Shown: positions 33,415 through 45,543 of the stretch, piece after piece | Numbering within the stretch: the stretch's first letter is position 1 | How the letters are laid out: every line of letters begins with the position of its first letter | DNA from: Blasia pusilla | Lineage: Eukaryota; Marchantiophyta; Marchantiopsida; Blasiales | Direction of reading: 5' to 3' | DNA: 64,000 nucleotides | Assembly (NCBI GenBank): GCA_050084515.1 | Contig: CM114272.1 | Location: 46,252,001-46,316,000, forward strand | Translations under genes and position numbers: made by a program | Notes under the pieces: model-generated | Database searches by the model: none | Told to the model about the DNA's origin: nothing | What the model saw: the letters and a program-made list of their open reading frames with translations, nothing else

Positions 33415-34384
33415 ATGGACCACTCCTCGTGTCTTTGCCGTTCGCCCGAGCACAATTTCAGGTGTTCAAGATCCAGGATCTGTGGATCCATGCTCGATGG
33501 GCACTTAGATAGTTTGTACAATTCCCCGGAATTTACATGCAAGACAGTACCCCCTTACGGGAGGAAGGAAAAGTCGCCACGATGCAACGCTCATCGAGCT
33601 CTGCTCAAGGCCGGGTGACTTGGTGTTCGACTTAGTGGGCCTTTCGGGGCGAATATCGAGGCGCTGGCAGAGTGGCAGGAACATTCGCCTCGAGGAAGGC
33701 AGAATGTTTGACCTTTGCAAGGAGGCAAAGCAGAATCTGAAAAGGCTCGTTGGGCGTACAACTCTCCACCAAGCCAAGAGCTCGGTTTGAGCCACCCTTG
33801 GTAGTGACTCCATCGTCACTTCCAACGATTCCCAAAATCGGGAGGGCAAGGCGAAAGTGATTTTGCAAGAGCTCTCGGATGATGACGAGTGAGTTCAAAG
33901 AACTCAACGACCACTTTGCTGCGGCGTTTGGAATAGGGATTTTTGATAATTTGGCAAAAGATTTCATAGAATAGATCAAATGTCTGATTCGACCTTTTTT
34001 CGGATGATATAAAGCAAAAGATTTTTCGATTGATGGTGGTGCTTGTAAATGTTTGGTGATCATTTTGTCTTCTCAAATGTGATCGTCTATGTACTCCACG
34101 GTCTTCTACTTTGCAACCCGTCGGATTTCTCACGCTTGCCATTTTCACTTTATGACCCCTTTGCAACCCGTCGGATTTCTCCTCGCAACTTTTCGCTTTT
34201 TGACCATCGCACCCTTTTTACCACCTCCAGAAACACATGCCTGATTCGACGGGTTGCACGATCGGACCTTTTTCGGATCGGCGTCTGGCAAGCTTCTTCC
34301 TTGGCACCTTCCCTCAATTCGTAAAAGCGGCGTAGGCTTCTTTTCTTCTCTCGGCGTGTTGGATTCCTTCTACGTGCGGTTGCC

Positions 34385-34629
34385 ATAGTGGTATTACGGG
34401 GCGGAGCGGATATTGATCTTTGGATGGGTGTCACATTGCAGAGCGTACAAGGTATCTTGCCGAGGAAGGCGGTGGGACTCGAGAGCAGGTTACATGGGAC
34501 CGTTATGGTGTACCTAGGGGGGCCAAGGCTCTCAAATTCGCCAACATTTTCGATCCCCGTCTACAACGGCCGGAGGAGCCACTTGAATCCCAGGACATTC
34601 CTTTGGTAATCGTCACCGAGGAGAGTTAG
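34385..34629 (+). pseudogene. Possible alternative last exon of MULE gene 2, copy 2
   Basis: The frame DGCHIAERTRYLAEEGGG, WDRYGVPRGAKALKFANIF, RPEEPLESQDIPLVIVTEES and stop is intact in its last 69 codons. The upstream acceptor seen in copy 1 (GTGCAG) is altered to GTGCGG. AATAAA follows at 34705. Function unknown. Confidence 0.4.
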
Positions 34630-34769
34630 GAGTAAATTTGTAGATGACGAGGTGAAGAAATCATAGACTAGGTTCAATGTACATTTCGAGGTTCCTTCGG
34701 AGGTAATAAAGGGAGATTTTTGAACCCATAATGGTGTTTGTAAAGTTTTATGGAATATGTTTTTGGACT

Positions 34770-35410
34770 TGTGGAGGTGGTGCAAGAGAAAGGCCCAAAA
34801 AGAGTTGTCCAAGAACAAGTCAAGAAGATTGTACAAGGTGATAATGCAGCCAAGTCACTCCATTGACCTTAAGCCTAGAGGAGACAAGGGAGATGGTGTA
34901 GGCACTAAGGAGTCTCAGGGTATCCAATGAAGGAGATAGAGTGCTTGATTCTTTGTTGTAGAGGAGGGTTTGAACCAAGGGGGTGGATCTGATTGTTAGG
35001 GCCAAAAAATGAAGAATAAGGGGCTAAGAAGAGGTCAATGGAGGCTGAGCTCAAATGCTTGGACTCTTGTGGGCTAGAAGATTCCTCATGGAATCCTAGA
35101 GGACCTCATTTGAAGGCCATAAAGCTTGAGAATCCAAGGGAGAGATCTATGGAGTTGAGAGGATCCAAGGAGTGATTTCTGGAAGATTTGTCTAGGTGGA
35201 GCTAAGTGGAGGTGTGAACTGAGGGCGGGGCTCCAACCAGATTGAGAAGAAGCAAGCATGGGAAGAATATAGAGGTAGATCTCACCTTCAAGCATGTCCA
35301 AGAGACAGGTCGAGCCTATGCCATCAATGTTGCTCAAGAGGCTTTAGTTAGGGCAGGTTCAAAAGTAGATGAGGTAGAAATTTCAGGCAGTAGATGCCTT
35401 GGAGTAGATG
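34770..35410. other. 0.64-kb segment present only in MULE copy 2
   Basis: Between the gene 2 poly(A) region and the shared right subterminal block (CATCCGGGTGGTCCTCC) copy 2 has sequence unrelated to copy 1. It contains short frames (minus strand 35337-35086) but no recognised domain. Captured host sequence or a later insertion are both possible; no flanking repeat was seen. Confidence 0.5.
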
Positions 35411-35725
35411 CTTAGGGTTGGCATCCGGGTGGTCCTCCAAAAAAAATACCAAGGGCACTGCTTTTTGTTGACCGAGATGAGGAGATGGAAAAATGTTTGT
35501 AGTGGTCTTATGATGTCTACTTTTTTTTCGCCCCAAGGAAAAAGGAGGTTTTTTTAGGGCCAAATGTGGACCACAACCTACTCTCTTCTAAAGTTTTCAT
35601 GGATTTGAAAGCAAACAAAAATTTCAAATATGTCATAAAGTTTTGAAGAGAGGAGGCGGATTTGGCCCTTTTTTTTTAAGAGAGACTCTCCTCTCTTACT
35701 CTCTCCTACCAGAATACCAGCCCCC

Positions 35726-35735
35726 GTTTGGTTTG
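35726..35735. repeat. Target-site duplication GTTTGGTTTG (right) of MULE copy 2
   Basis: Identical to 23205-23214. Confidence 0.9.
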
Positions 35736-36756
35736 ACATGAGGGAGAGTGCACACCTTTGAGAGCTATGGTGTGAGATGGTGTAGAGAGAGATTGGATCT
35801 TACTTTATTGGAGATATTTTGGTACTTCTCGCCTCTGTGTATGGATGCCATGAGTTAGCATGGTTTCGTGTGTGTTTGTGTGTGTGTTCGATGACAACGA
35901 TGTATATTGTGTAGCGATGTGTCTACGCACGACAAAACGGAATGACAAAAATGGACAATCGTCTAGGTGAATGGCCCCGCTGAAGGACGGAGTAGCAACA
36001 GCGATTGACAAACAGAGTAGTAATAGGCCAAACGGACGGTAACAGTCATTGGTAGTTATGAGATCTCATATGTGGGTAAACTTGGTAAAAATGGATATGT
36101 TTTGATATTATGAAAAATTCAATGTGTTTAATTTTTCCCCACTCCACTATCCCCTTAAAATAAGGGTCAACTCTCTAAACTTAATTTACGGTGCGCAATT
36201 TGGAGTTTTGAGTAAAAAGTTATGGTCAATCTTGCAAAACTGCCATTGCTAGGCGTTTTTTACGGTTAAATTGTTCAAACCTTGAACCAGCCATCACCAT
36301 CATAGTCCCCATCAACAGTCAACAGTCAACCATCACTGTTGATGGTCAACCGTGACTGTCAACGGTCCACCGTCCGTTGTCCATCCTTTGGTTGTCATTG
36401 CCGCCGTTACGGAGTGGATGGTCTTCCACGACGTTCATTGATTCTATGACTTGTCTCGCCACCATGTAGCTTGTTTTGGCTGCCACCGTCATCACAATTT
36501 CGTCATCAATAAGTGATGGCCGATGACCTCCGGTTATGGTGTTTGATTTTTTATTTCATGCTGCTATGTTGTGATTGGTAGCCGCTCGACGTCGAGGGAG
36601 TACCGTGCCATGACGCCCATAGCCGCAACGCGCCGCCGTTTGCCGCGCCATGCCGCTCATGGCCGCACCGCACCGTCTCAATCGCGGAGTCGCACCGTCA
36701 TTGTGGAGCAGAGTGTGGGTTTATTGTTGATTGAGGAGGGTATGCCGTCGAGTGCT
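35736..36756 (+). mobile_element. Continuation of gypsy LTR and leader of gypsy B
   Basis: 35736-35800 completes the repeat interrupted at 23204. From 35811 a further TTGGAGATATTTTGG block begins, with a TGTGTGTGTTTG tract and AT-rich and GTCAAC-rich low-complexity sequence. The leader ATTGGTAGCCGCTCGACG and a CG-rich stretch (36570-36756) mirror gypsy A. No gene. Confidence 0.5.
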
Positions 36757-39044
36757 TGTGATACCCACAATTTTGTACTTTTGAAGAAATACATCTTTTT
36801 ATTCAACAAAGACTTGTATATACATTATGATTTTGATTATTATATATTATTATGGGGATGAACGAGTAAGATTAAAGTGAATCACCAAGCTCCAAGAACA
36901 AGGCAGAGAGATAGAAAATCAAGGATTTGCCTAAGAGGAGAGGAGAATAAAATAATGAAGTCTCAAGACCCAGCAAGAAGCTTCGGAACGACAACGAAGC
37001 TCTGTCTATGAAGTGATTCGCTCTATAACGAAGCATAACGAAGCGTAAGAGAAAGAAGTACTTCGCTCTTGAACGAAGCACGAAGAACGAAGCACTTGGA
37101 ACAAGAACAAAGAATGGAGCGCTTCGTTTTCAGATCAAGAAAAAGAGCTTCGTCCTCAGGCAAAGAAAAAGAGGTCTAGACTTAGCAGCGAAGCGAAGCT
37201 AAGATTGACAATGATTTCAAGCGACACATAGTTAGAACAGTTAGAATAGGCAAAGACGCAACCCTTTGTATCAAATTGATAGTTATGACAGTTTTGTTTA
37301 GCGGATTCATAGGGATCATAGGAAAAGCAAAGAGCACCATAGATCTAGGTAGTTACAAATGTTGAAGAGACACCAGCTTCATAAAAAACGCTTGGAATCT
37401 TTAGATCAGTCCTCCTTCAGAGAATATTTAAGAAGCATAGAAGTAGCTATCATCATTATTCTCTTACGAAGTCCTCATGCTGTAGGAATGGTCCGAGCAA
37501 GGGAGTAGTATCCTCTCAAGCTTGTATACACTTTGAAGCTTTCTCATTCTTGATGGAGTAGTAAAGCAATCATTCATTCATTCTGATGTGCGATGCTTAT
37601 ATCTGAATATTCTTTTTGGGTCTGTAGAGTGAAGAGTGAATCAGGAAAACCTTTCTCATCAATGGAATAATCAACATAAAGTTGTAGGAAGTCTGTTTGA
37701 CAGAGAGTAGCCTGCCGAGACGGATTGAGTTCCAAAAGTAGGAGAAACCAGTGTAATGTAGAAGAGTTTGTATTCTACAGTTGTTTATAAGTTTGATCCC
37801 CAAGAGGATCATTGTTTGATGAAAAGAGAGTTTGAAATTACAATTCAGTTGTAATAGTTGTATTCACATGTGTATGAGTTATATTCAATGTCTTATCAAT
37901 ATATCTTCGGATCTTTCTTAGTACCAAGGGGTCTTTTCTCAATTCTCTCTAGTGGAATTGACAGCATGCTCAGGTAGATTTTCTCTCGATATCAAGAAAC
38001 CTCACAGAGACCTCAACATGAAAGCTGGCTTCTCTTACTTTTGAAACTCATTCCGTACTACTCCCTTGCTCGGACCATTCCTACAGCATGAGGACTTTTT
38101 AAGAGAATGATGATTATGGCTTCTGTAATACTCGTTGGAGTAGGAGTGATCCAAAGATTCGAAGCGTTCTTGATGGAGCTCGTGTCTCTTCAGTATTTGT
38201 AACTACCTAGATCTATGGTTCTCTTAGCTTTTCCTATGATCCCTGTGAATCCGCAGAACAAAACTATCCTAACTATCTATCTAATACAAAGGTTTGCGCC
38301 CTTTCCTAGTCTAACTGTTCTAACGGTGTGTCGCTTGAAATCACTGTCATTCTTAGCTTCGCTTCGTTGGACTTCTTGAGGACGAAGCGCTCCATTCTTT
38401 GTTCTTGTTTAAGGTGCTTCGTGCTTGGCGCTTCGTACAAGAGCGAAGTATTTCTTTCTCTTCTTCCTCCTGCTTCGTTATGCTTCGTTAGAGAGCGAAG
38501 CCCTTCGTAGACAGAGCTTCGTTGAGCTTCGTTATCGTTCCGAAGCTTCTTGCTGAGTCTTGAGACTTCGTTATTTTATTCTCCTCTCCTCTTAGGCAAA
38601 TCCTTGATTTTCTATCTCTCTGCCTTGTCCTTGGAGCTTCTTGATTCACTTTAATCTTACTCATTCCTCCTCATAATAATAAATCATAATCAAAATCATA
38701 ATGTACAAGAGTCTTTGTTGAATAAAAAGATATATTTCTTCAAAAGTACAAAATTGTGGGTATTAGAGCCAGCTTTCATGTTGAGGTCTCTATGAGGTTT
38801 CTTGATATCGAGAGGAAATCTACCTGAACATGCTGTCAACTCCACTAGAGAGAATTGAGAAAAGAAACTTTGGTACTAAGAAAGATCCGAAGATATTGAT
38901 AAGACATTGAATATAAATCATACACATTTAAATACAACTATTACAACTGAATTGTAATTTCGAACTCTCTTTTCATCAAAAAATGATCCTCTTGGGGATC
39001 AAACTTATTCAACGACTGTAAAATAGAAACTCTTGTACATTACA
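36757..39044 (+). repeat. Solo LTR, family L, split by an inverted copy of itself
   Basis: Starts TGTGATACCCACAA and ends ACATTACA. The two halves 36757-37751 and 38773-39044 add up to about 1.27 kb, the length of the solo LTR at 15562. The flanking pentamers are GTGCT and ATGCC, so a duplication is weak. It separates the gypsy B leader from its gag. Confidence 0.75.
37752..38767 (-). repeat. Inner solo LTR, family L, inserted in reverse orientation
   Basis: Reverse complement of the family (plus strand TGTAATGTA to GGTATTAGA). The flanks ACCAG (37747-37751) and GCCAG (38768-38772) are a 5-bp duplication with one mismatch. It makes 36757-39044 look like a long inverted repeat, which is simply nesting. 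Confidence 0.75.
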
Positions 39045-40002
39045 ATGCCGCATCCCACCATCGAGGGCTGTGCCGTTCGTAACTGTTCTGTGCCGCCTAC
39101 AACGCCACACCGTTCCACTGGAACCGCACTATCCATCGAGGAGTTTTGAGCAGCGTCAATACAAGAGGAGTATGACTTGCTGATTGGGAGAGTTGTCTCC
39201 ACAACCAAGTTGGGGTCGAGATTTGCAGTTGTTGAGGACCAACATCGATATGTGTTCAGGTTACCCATTCTGGTCCTTCATCTTGAACGCCAGAGGAATT
39301 CTTGGATTTGGGTAGTTTATTTGGGGATATTGGGTTGTGTGGATGCTGAGAGCATCATTTATGTATGTGGTTTAGGGGACATAGACCTGTATGGGATGTC
39401 CAGAGTTGAGGGTAGGTTGTCGATGAGATGATAGCCTCGTCGATTTTCTGCACTACGCCACTTGTTGCCATACGTTACACGTCTCGGGGAGGGAGAGTCT
39501 AGATCGAGTGCCACATGTTTGGGATGAGTGATTGAGGGATTATTCACAAGGTTGAGAGTGATTGAGTGAGAGGGGTACAAGGGTCATCACGGTGTCCGTT
39601 CGGGACTTTGAGAGGCGAGGTAGTGAACTCGAGAGTAGCTCTAGAGGTTTTACGCGGAGTGGCGCGAGGTTCCAAGGGTCTCCTTGTGAGGGACCACCTT
39701 GACCTCCTTCTCTGTCATCGTCAGATAAGGGGAAGGGTGTAGAGGAGTTGTGAGCACATCACCACACATTGTGAGTGGTCCTACCAGTTGGGCGTACGAG
39801 ATGGACGACCCGAGTAGAGGACCGCGTAGGTTTTCAGGTGTAGTAGGTACGATTGAGTTGCACGATTTCATAGCAGAGTTTAGGAGTTGGTGCGACTCCT
39901 AGAGAGCCAAGAACTCTAGAGAGTTCAACCCGTCTACAACATAGAATGGTATGTTCCAGCATTTAGAGGGGGCGCCCATGGACAATTACCATTAGTTCTC
40001 TC
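39045..40002 (+). pseudogene. Gypsy B gag remnant
   Basis: The plus strand reads YEMDDPSRGPRRFSGVVGTI, LHDFIAEFRSWCDS, NSREFNPSTT and GAPMDNYH, the same protein as gypsy A gag. It is cut at about 40000 by MULE copy 3. Stops interrupt it. Confidence 0.6.
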
Positions 40003-40016
40003 ACCTACTCGTTCCT

Positions 40017-43000
40017 TTGCGAGTATCAGGCAATAGTTTGCCATTGTCTCTGCCCTTTAAAATGTTCAAGCACATTCTTGTCAATGAGCTGCTGCCCACA
40101 TACGATGGTAATTGCATTTTTGAGTTGCCTCCACTTGCTGCTCCTGCTCAAAAGAAAGATGGAGGACGCTTGAAGGGTATGGACAGAAAGTTTGATTGTC
40201 CTCGATCGTGCACGCTTCAACAGACTAGTGCTTCAATTCCAGATGGTCCTTAAATTGTCTCTCGCCGCCAATGCGTTGGAGCCTTGGAGTGTAGAAGTTC
40301 AGCATGCCCATATCTAGAGTGCAACGGGCGAGTCAATACATCGCAATTCCCCCCCAAGAATGCAAAAACTCCATATGAGATCGCTGCGACCATACCGACG
40401 GGAGGCCATTGATGTCCTCGTTGTCAAGCATCCCCTTTCTGCGTTGGAGCGTGTCCTGCATACATATTTTTCATTATCCACGACTTCAGTTCTACGTCAG
40501 AGTACACAAGGCTGGCAGTTCATGTTGGCTCCCACACTCATCCTGTGACCAGTGCAATTCAGAGACACATCAAGGAGGATGTGGCAAAGAAAGTGGCCAA
40601 GGTCTATAGAAACTCTCCGAGATCAAAGCCCGGAGTGATCAAGTTAACAACAACATCACAAATTTGTGAACAACTGCTTGGAATCCCTGGGCAGGGCGAG
40701 ATCACGACTGTTGAGGAGAAACAACTCTCAAAAAATCTCGCATTTCTCGTTGATCCTGAATGCTTCCGGAATTGTTGCGTCAAATATTGCATGGAAAGAC
40801 GGCCAAAATGGATGTCATTTCTAGAATCAAGGCCAACTGCAGATTTCCATTCATTCAGAGATGACAGTTTATGGGCCAAGGAGACAAAGGATCCAGGGTT
40901 TATGTCTTCAAAATATCAACAACAGGACCGTCGAGTGGCCTTGATCTTATAGATCAAATGAGGGAAGGGGAAGATCTTTACGGCAGTTAGGTAAGTTTTG
41001 ATGTTTGCTATAGAGTGCTGAATGGATGGTTGACCATGAATGCTCACGTTTATGACCATGTGGAGAAGGGACTCAAAACTATATTTATCTGTGAAGTAAA
41101 AGCAGAAGACGTTGGCAGTTTGAAGATGTGTTGGTTACTCTTATTGGAGGTGGTGAAGGAAAACAAAAGGCCACCTTCGTAAATTTATGGGTTCATGGCA
41201 GACAATGCACAATCTGGGTGGATTGCTATCAGGGAAGTGTTATCGGGTGGAGAGGTTCAACCGGAGAGGGAAAGGTCAGATGCTTTCCATTGGCAACAGT
41301 CTGTGACCCGGTACACCAAATCTTGCATAAAGGAGAATAAGAGGACAAAGCATGTCACTCTACTCCAACGCTGCAAGGACAACAAAACCTTGAAACAAGC
41401 CATGGAATGCCAAGAAGAACTTCATGGGTGGTGGAGGAAGCATGCGGAAGTACAAAGAGTTATGCTCTTGGCTGAGTTGGTAGACTGTACGAATGAGACA
41501 ATGGGGAAACTTCATGCGGCATGTGAGTTCACTATTTCGTCTTGTCGAGCTCACGTTAAGAATTTTTTGAAAAGTTGCAACTCAAGTTGAGAAGCGTGGG
41601 CACTATAGGGATTTCAAACCGAAGAAACCAAGCAACTTGTCAGATACGACAAGTTTCCCGAGTGTGCAACCCGTCCGGAACGAACGGGTTGCCTAAGTGT
41701 GCAACCAGTCAAAAACCGACGGATTGCATCAAGAATTTTGGTGCAACCCGTATACAAGTATGCAAGTCGCATGTATACAAGGCCTGCAAATAGTTTGACC
41801 CGGATGGGTTTCGGATGATTTGCACTTGGATCTTCCACCCCGGAGTGGCCAAAGGTTCTTGCAACCCGTCGGAATCGGACGGGTTGTAGTAGGTGGTTCT
41901 TGGATGTTGCAACACATCGGGACCCGATGGGTCGTAGAATCATTCATGGGATGCCTTTGACTTGCAACCTGTCTGGTTCCGACAGGTAGTTTTTTTCTCT
42001 GATTTTGGAGCTATTTTGGTTCCCTTCTCACATTGTCGTCGTTGCAGGGATTGAACATTCATGAAAATGCCCTCTGCCCCAATAAAAGTGGAGGAGAAAG
42101 TGTTCATTCCGCCTGGAGGTTGTCACAAGCATGCCAAAGAATTTCACTTGTGGAGGCATGCCAGCAAGACCAGGCAAGAGCAATGCTACAGTCTGCAACA
42201 TCCCATATCTTCCTCACAAAAGGCATAACAAAAGGAAGGGGGCCTTCGATCTACGAGCTCTATGTTAAGGCGGCGGTGAGATTGGGTGATGAGAAACTCT
42301 ATGTGGAAGCCTTCAATCGGTGCGTAGCAGGATCTCCCCTCGATCAAGACGTACACATTGGTGGGGATATTCGTGGGCGCGTTTCAAGACGTTAGAGATG
42401 GTGGTAGAGCAGTCCGAGCGAGACTGGTGGAGACCTGATAAGTATCTTGACTTCAGGAAGGTGAAGAGGCAGCATCGAGGAACGAACCTGGTGATTGATT
42501 TGGATGAGGAAATCACGCCGCCCAGGTATTCAGAGACCCCCGATTGCTCCCAAATCCGGGACGTAGTAACTTCTTCAAAATCAGTGAATGTTTTATTTCA
42601 AAAGCCCTCCGTTGCTAGAAGTTCGCAACATCCTGTCATTGGGGTGGTTCAACAATATGGGATTCCGGTCATTGAGGTGGATTGCAACCTCAAACGGTGG
42701 CATATATCTCGGAGCAACCCTGGACGTAGACCCACTTGCAGGGTAGGATCTGTTGGCATTAGGAGAGCATGCGGCACTTTCCTAAATAAGAAGTGTACAA
42801 GGACTAGACGACCACTGTCTGGATTTTGGGGACTCAAAACCTTTGATCGTTTCACGAGGACTGGGGATCAATTGAAGTACTTCTTTTGCCCAAATGAATC
42901 TTGCGCTTTCTGAAAGTCTTATCCGGCTGCCACTGGAGCTCCAGGGAATACCCCCACGATTTGGCCCATTGCCGCAGGTACGAATTGCACTCAAGATGAA

Positions 43001-43546
43001 GTGGAAAATCTTACAAGTGTCGGTTTCAGACTCGTAGACGGAGGAAGTTTGGAGCATGTTTGCATTACAAAGACCTTTGCATTTCGTATTCAACCCAAGA
43101 TTGATGTCAACATGTACCCGGAGAAGGTGGATGATCTCAATCCACTATTTTTGTTTAAGTCTAGAAATGGGGTGAAGAGAAACAGAATGTGTAGGCCAAC
43201 GATGGAGAGAGCAAAGCGAATTGCGTCAGCTTGGGAGGCAAAAATGGAGATCATCGCCACAAAAGATGTTCAGACTAGCAATTGAATAGGAAGAATGTAT
43301 TGGGTCAGGAACAACACTGTAAATTCAAGTGTCATAGGGGTGTATGTGGTGCACATCTGTTGCTTTCCCACATGTTCACGTGATGACTTTGTCCAAAGAG
43401 AGACAAGTGGGAAAAGATATTTCCCTTGTAAGCCCATGTACTATGTGTTGCTTGTAGTTTTAAGAGAGTCGGAGGTAGGAGTAGGAATCCACCAACCAAT
43501 TCTGTCCCTCAAAGAAATGCAAAGTATTTTAAACAAACCACTTTGA
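40017..43546 (+). pseudogene. MULE transposase, copy 3
   Basis: Exon 1 reads MFKHILVNELLPTYDGNCIF through the Cys-rich region, then the core GFMADNAQSGWIAIREV and FHWQQSVTRYTK, to the donor CAT|GTGAGT at 41523. The intron runs to GTTGCAG. Exon 2 (42048) gives GLNIHENALCPNKSGGESVH and ends with CCFPTCSRDDF...FPCKPMYYV and SILNKPL. The SWIM finger is damaged: its second Cys (CSC to CSR) and its His (CKH to CKP) are changed. TGA replaces the Arg codon in SCAFRKSY at 42911. Several frameshifts. Dead copy. Confidence 0.75.
41523..42047 (+). other. Transposase intron with palindrome remnants, copy 3
   Basis: 525 bp, GTGAGT...GCAG. Palindromes are more decayed than in copies 1 and 2 (for example near 41665, 41862 and 41965), consistent with an older insertion. 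Confidence 0.7.
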
Positions 43547-43949
43547 GGATGCAAAATGAGGTTTTAGATTGTACTTTCATTTTTCCAGAACCTTCACTTT
43601 GAGCTTGAACTCTTTTCAGCCCAAGGCAAATGATAGATTTTTTCTAGACCTTGGATGGAAAAAGTGATTGGTTCCACACTTATGATTCCACTAATTTTTC
43701 AATTTTCTAAATTTTGTGCAATTTGCATCTCGTCGGACTCATATGGGTTGCCAAAATGTGGAAGAGGAAAAACAAACTGTGGGAGTGCTTAAGAATTGAG
43801 CAGAAAAGTGCAAAAAAACTCACACAAAAAGTTTCCTATCTTCAACCCAACGGAAACTCTCTTAAAAAAAAAGTATCTCTTTCGGTTGAAGGTAGTTTCC
43901 TCTCTCCTCTCTTCCTCTCTTCCTCTCTTCCTCTCCTCTTACTGCACCT

Positions 43950-44470
43950 CATTTATAGTATACGGCACCCATAATGCTAGGTGGCATTGCAAGGCGCACC
44001 AACGAGGTGTTACCCAACGAAGTTCTCATGTTGGAGGGATGGGATGGATGAGGTGGTTTAGAAGAATTGTGTGCGCAACATCATCTTCTAAACCTAGAGA
44101 TGATATTGGATCCAAGCTTGGTAGTGATATCTATCGGTTTGAGATGTATATATATTGCATGCATCTACGAGGGGTGCAGCCACCATGTTGGTGTGGGATG
44201 GTTGTTGTAGGGGGAGGCATATGTCTTTTTTTAGCCCCCCTCTTGATGTAGCTCCCATAGGACGAGTTTTATGTCCTAGATGTGATATGTGCTATCAAGA
44301 GTTAGCTAGGGAGACCCAACTGCCAACTAGGGGGGCGATTGTACAGTCTCAATGTACATGCATGAGTTTATTTTTTGTAGGTGTGGATCTACTCGTGTGT
44401 TGGGAAGATTTTTGTTGTGTGGTGTAGATGTGACCAACGATGTGGATTGTGTAGCCATGTGTATACGCAC
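43950..44470 (+). pseudogene. Gypsy B 3' part with degenerate PHD finger and start of 3' LTR
   Basis: ATRGAATMLVWDGC-type sequence at 44160-44300 (GAATMLVWDGCCRGRHMSFF, PPLDVAPIGRVLCPRCD) aligns with the PHD finger at 22385; one Cys is now Trp. A purine run ACTAGGGGGG at about 44325 precedes LTR-like sequence ending GTGTATACGCACAAC. Confidence 0.5.
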
Positions 44471-45543
44471 AACATACTTCTCATGCTGAAAAAAATATTT
44501 TCTCAATGCTCATTTGTCATGTTTCAATAAGAGAGGTGTTTTTAAAATCAAGAAACTCTTGTCTTTTTATAGTTTAGAGTACTACATCTGATTCCATGAT
44601 GAGTACTAGGGCATCTAAATCCTAATTGCCCATGTTTGCACACAGTCATGTAAGGCATATTATATCTCATTCCATGGTGATTTTTTAATTTGGTAGGGCT
44701 TCTACATTCCAATGGCCTTGTGGTTCAAATCAGGAATCTGAAATTTTATAGTGGTTTTTCTTAATATGGGGGTCTAATTTTACAATGCCTTTCAACCCTT
44801 AGGTGGGCTAGTATGGTGATTGGTGGCTTAGGTGTGATAAATTGAACCTTTCCATTCTCTTACCATAAAACTGAACTTTTCGTTTGGAATTAAAAATTTG
44901 TGCCCCTCTCTGAATGCACAAATTTTTAATTCACGTTCAATCTTTTGATGAAGAAATTGGCTATCATGGACTTTATACTCTTCATGCAATCATCCACCAC
45001 CTCCTCGTAAGTTTGGAGTGTGAAGTATGTATAGGCCCTGTGATACAACACCGCAATAGAAACCTATTCGTGCATGCATAATAGTCTGCATGTATACATA
45101 GACAACCAAGTGTTGTTGGCCTTTATGCGGTGCAATCGGATGGCTCTTTTTGTGCAATGCAGCTCCAAACATATCGTTGTTTTTGGAATGGATAATGCCT
45201 TTCCCTCCACTAAAATTTTCCTTTGCACACTTCAATCAAAGTGCTAAAAATTTCAAGGCAATTTTTCAACTCCTCCACATCATTGGTATGTCAATCTACA
45301 CGCTACTATCATGAAGGAACAACACCAGAAGAAAGTTGCAGCAAATGGCTCGATTATCCAACATAGACCATATGCCACTATATTTAGATCAATGTTCAGG
45401 TGGTTCATTTCTTCCTCTTAAATCCAATAGACCTCCACACAATTTAGTTGAAACAAAACAGAGTTCCTAGTGATTTTGCAACTCCTCCATAGTTTTGTCA
45501 AGTCAATCCGTAACTTTTTTGGCAAAGTACTTCTAACAAGTTA
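44471..45543. other. AT-rich stretch without recognisable genes
   Basis: No frame with coding character. It contains a perfect 17-bp inverted repeat (GAATTAAAAATTTGTGC, 44887-44903, with 44916-44932, 12-base loop). Confidence 0.5.

Larger units (their letters stand above)
28866..33895 (+). pseudogene. MULE gene 2, copy 2 (fuller exon 1, many small gaps)
   Basis: ATG 28866 (MARKKTQANKSESFTPKS) opens 204 codons. It adds, beyond the coiled coil, an acidic region missing from copy 1 (SVRRAELAKARREKVIAIDD through SPVEDIDLYQIDEF), ending at a donor GG|GTAAGAG (29479); an acceptor TTCTAACAG precedes 29562. The DGNH of the ParB-like motif survives at 29875. Exon 2 (from 30897) gives IVSEGNFTHHWIQDCDR and continues to REWSFWDALRVIGKSVLDDL. 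The methyltransferase part keeps WIIKN, DESNS|DGP across intron 2, LIELCSRPGDLVFDLVGLSG and LQELSDDDE. Intron 1 has lost the A of its acceptor AG. Dozens of short gaps destroy the frame. Confidence 0.65.
23215..35725. mobile_element. Complete 12.5-kb Mutator-like element, copy 2
   Basis: Same structure and orientation as copy 1: left end AGGTGCGGTAAGAGG, right end ATACCAGCCCCC, transposase gene on the minus strand (27509-23610), palindrome-rich centre, and gene 2 on the plus strand (28866 onward). The perfect 10-bp duplication and the empty paralogous site prove the boundaries. It differs from copy 1 by retaining more of gene 2 exon 1 and of the introns, by a 0.64-kb segment near the right end, and by many 1-3 base gaps in its gene 2 half. 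Confidence 0.92.
40003..43949 (+). mobile_element. Truncated MULE, copy 3 (transposase half only)
   Basis: Homology to copies 1 and 2 begins abruptly inside transposase exon 1 (CCTACTCGTTCC) and runs to the shared outer end CCTCTTACTGCACCT at 43949. Gene 2, the central array and the far end are missing. The right flank (CATTTATAG) does not continue the gag sequence of the left flank, so a deletion accompanied the truncation. Confidence 0.8.

Noticed and set aside
38757-38785. Primer-binding site (TGGGTATTAGAGCC) of an LTR element starting at 38031
   Set aside because: It resembles a Met-tRNA primer site, but the same bases are the inner LTR end plus the target duplication; the nested solo LTR reading explains all flanks.
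36757-39044. Foldback or terminal-inverted-repeat DNA transposon
   Set aside because: The inverted symmetry is explained by one solo LTR inserted in reverse within another of the same family, with a 5-bp duplication and comparison copies at 748 and 15562.
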